Shown here piece by piece: positions 23,347-24,611 of a DNA stretch of 24,611 nt. Origin of the DNA: Bermanella sp034112345 (GTDB taxonomy: Bacteria; Pseudomonadota; Gammaproteobacteria; Pseudomonadales; Oceanobacteraceae); NCBI GenBank assembly GCA_034112345.1, contig JAWUVN010000094.1, positions 1 through 24,611 on the forward strand. The letters run 5' to 3'. The notes beneath the pieces are model-generated. The model ran no database searches. It saw only the letters and a list, made by a program, of their open reading frames with translations, and was not told the DNA's origin. How positions within the stretch are numbered: position 1 is the stretch's first letter; every line of letters starts with the position of its first letter. The position numbers and the translations under genes were made by a program.

Positions 23347-24135
23347 TTAGTCGTCGTGAAAATTCTTTTTGTTGTCCCAGGCTTCGTCCTCTTCAATTTT
23401 ATCCATGCCTGATGCTAATTTATTTGCAGATACTTCGGAGCGAGCTTTACGTTGGGAAGCTATCTTTTTCTCAATTTTATCTATTAACGATTCCAATTCT
23501 GTTAGTTGAGTTTTTAAGTGCTGCTTGATCGGTGACTTGAGCAGTAAACTTTTAGCTGTCTTAATCTTTGCTAGGGCAGGGCGCAGCTTGTTGTCTTTCA
23601 TTGCGCTGCGAGCCAGGTTGTAATTAAGATCTAAAGCGATGCGATACATGATGACCTTAAGGTTTTTAACAACCCTTGAGCCATGTGCTCTTGGAACTAG
23701 GTTTGTCTTGACGCACACTAATATTTGCCCATGTAAATATTTTGAAGCAGAGCGAATCTCATGTGCAGTATCTGGATTGTTTGTTGGTCCCCACTGGGAA
23801 AGTCTTTTTACGCTGTCATCTTTTGAATTTAAAACCTTGTCGAGCTGCCCCTGAAGGTCTTGGTTAAGCATTTGTAGGCTTTCACTTTCATTACTGATGG
23901 ATTGAACCTTATCAACGAGCTGCATGATGCGTTTAATTATGAATATCTTGGTGGGTACATCTAGGTATATGTCGGGAATGATGGACATAGCATTTTGCAT
24001 GCGACGCAGGTCATCATGCAGGGTTACCATTTCACGAGCACGCTCAATGCGTTTTTTATCTAGGTAGCTTTTAAGGAATACACTGCCCACCAGTGTGAGC
24101 AGAATGAGTACCCCAAATATTAACATTGAATCCAT
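23347..24135 (-). CDS. Membrane-anchored coiled-coil protein of unknown function
   Basis: 262 residues. Residues about 4-24 are one membrane segment (MLIFGVLILLTLVGSVFLKSY), followed by a basic cytosolic part. Heptad-like stretches at about 84-110 (SISNESESLQMLNQDLQGQLDKVL) and 205-235 suggest coiled coils, with a helical middle (150-200). Strongly basic except for an acidic C-terminal tail. I recognise no domain. AGGGAAA lies about 10-14 nt before the ATG at 24135; an ATG three codons later is also possible. It ends 27 bp from the convergent ospR stop and starts opposite to the tRNA promoter. Confidence 0.7.
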   Translation of the reverse strand: MDSMLIFGVLILLTLVGSVFLKSYLDKKRIERAREMVTLHDDLRRMQNAMSIIPDIYLDVPTKIFIIKRIMQLVDKVQSISNESESLQMLNQDLQGQLDKVLNSKDDSVKRLSQWGPTNNPDTAHEIRSASKYLHGQILVCVKTNLVPRAHGSRVVKNLKVIMYRIALDLNYNLARSAMKDNKLRPALAKIKTAKSLLLKSPIKQHLKTQLTELESLIDKIEKKIASQRKARSEVSANKLASGMDKIEEDEAWDNKKNFHDD

Positions 24136-24202
24136 ATGATGCCATTTCCCTTACTTAGAATAAGTGTAGTCGTTATTTATTAAAACTTTTCTAAGAAAAA
24201 AC

Positions 24203-24238
24203 TTGACGTAATTCAATGAGATACATAGAATGCGCGCC
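24203..24238 (+). promoter_or_regulatory. Sigma70 promoter of the tRNA array with GC discriminator
   Basis: TTGACG (24203-24208), exactly 17 nt, TAGAAT (24226-24231), then GCGCGCC (24232-24238). This is a near-consensus promoter whose GC-rich discriminator is the hallmark of stringent (ppGpp/DksA) control of stable RNA genes. It lies 35 nt before the first tRNA. Confidence 0.85.
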
Positions 24239-24272
24239 ATCTTGAGACGTGACTGACGTCGAGAGCCTTAGT

Positions 24273-24348
24273 GTCCCGTTCGTCTAGAGGCCTAGGACAC
24301 CGCCCTTTCACGGCGGTAACAGGGGTTCGACTCCCCTACGGGATACCA
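24273..24348 (+). tRNA. tRNA-Glu (anticodon TTC)
   Basis: 76 nt with encoded CCA. Acceptor GTCCCGT pairs with ACGGGAT; anticodon stem CCGCC/GGCGG with loop CTTTCAC gives TTC; T arm AGGGG-TTCGACT-CCCCT. Sequence is nearly E. coli tRNA-Glu. Confidence 0.98.
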
Positions 24349-24377
24349 ATTTATTTCTTCGGAATGTAGGGTGGGGG

Positions 24378-24429
24378 ACTAAGGGCAGACTTAGTCTGCA
24401 AAAACTTTTAGAGTAGTGAAAGACTCTAA
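24378..24429 (+). other. tRNA spacer with competing hairpins
   Basis: GCAGAC/GTCTGC (24385-24390 / 24394-24399, 3-nt loop) overlaps and competes with ACTAAG/CTTAGT (24378-24383 / 24390-24395). A separate TTAGAGT/ACTCTAA stem lies at 24408-24414 / 24423-24429. These could guide processing of the tRNA precursor. Confidence 0.5.
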
Positions 24430-24433
24430 TATT

Positions 24434-24509
<76 letters not shown>

Positions 24510-24556
24510 ACTTTTATTAGCCAGGCCAAGTTGCTAATAAATTTCAGTCATCTAGT

Positions 24557-24611
24557 GTCCCGTTCGTCTAGAGGCCTAGGACACCGCCCTTTCACGGCGG
24601 TAACAGGGGTT
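24557..24611 (+). tRNA. tRNA-Glu (anticodon TTC), second copy, cut by window end
   Basis: The 55 visible nt are identical to the first tRNA-Glu (24273 onward), including the TAGT just upstream. The T arm and acceptor 3' half lie beyond the window. Confidence 0.95.

Overview
The window looks like a chromosomal stretch of a marine-type gammaproteobacterium of the Oceanospirillales/Pseudomonadales kind (Bermanella- or Oleispira-like is my guess). The reasons are a moderately AT-rich composition judged by eye, bacterial tRNAs with encoded CCA, and proteins that closely match gammaproteobacterial EpmC, RhlB, PdxB, AlaA, MsrB and an OspR/OhrR-type regulator. It is ordinary core genome. I see no insertion sequence, prophage, CRISPR array, integrase, toxin-antitoxin pair or recognisable defence system.

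Layout. (1) 1-3.73 kb, minus strand: a class I aminotransferase (real start probably a TTG), a three-histidine-box membrane fatty acid desaturase and a SAM methyltransferase. (2) 3.95-6.25 kb, plus strand: a DUF5610-like protein closed by a strong terminator, then a small glutaredoxin-like protein and a lipoprotein closed by a second terminator. (3) 6.37-11.74 kb, minus strand: a membrane GGEEF diguanylate cyclase, a lipoprotein with a duplicated helical repeat, a monofunctional peptidoglycan glycosyltransferase, a protein of unknown function and a MATE efflux pump. (4) 11.84-16.46 kb, plus strand: a possibly structured leader, then epmC and rhlB (stop and start codons touching), a small exported protein, a 5'-3' exonuclease and pdxB (overlapping by 4 nt). 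(5) 16.5-18.1 kb: a 50-residue minus-strand protein resembling the Pseudomonas PA1571 family with its own terminator, an RlmI-like methyltransferase and a convergent unknown protein. (6) 18.19-23.32 kb: alaA and msrB diverge around a perfect 16-bp palindrome; then come a membrane sterol-desaturase-family hydroxylase divergent from an AraC regulator, a glutathione peroxidase and a MarR/OspR thiol regulator. (7) 23.35-24.61 kb: a membrane-anchored coiled-coil protein of unknown function, then a tRNA-Glu / tRNA-Gly / tRNA-Glu array behind a textbook sigma70 promoter with a GC-rich discriminator. The last tRNA is cut by the window end.

How the genes work together. The clearest theme is peroxide and thiol defence. 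MsrB repairs oxidised methionine, the 2-Cys glutathione-peroxidase homologue removes (lipid) peroxides, and the adjacent MarR protein has a reactive-type Cys15 and a second Cys123, as expected of a 2-Cys OhrR/OspR sensor. As I recall it, Pseudomonas aeruginosa keeps alaA, msrB, gpx and ospR directly together; here a hydroxylase/AraC pair sits in the middle of that block. A second theme is translation and RNA: EpmC, RhlB, an rRNA-methylase-like protein and the tRNA array.

Several hairpins or palindromes lack terminator-type T tracts and remain unexplained (9464-9490, 10317-10338, 18148-18178, 19453-19468, 22814-22843). The PA1571-like peptide and the structured region before epmC are the least expected items. 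I did not find a convincing new multi-gene system.
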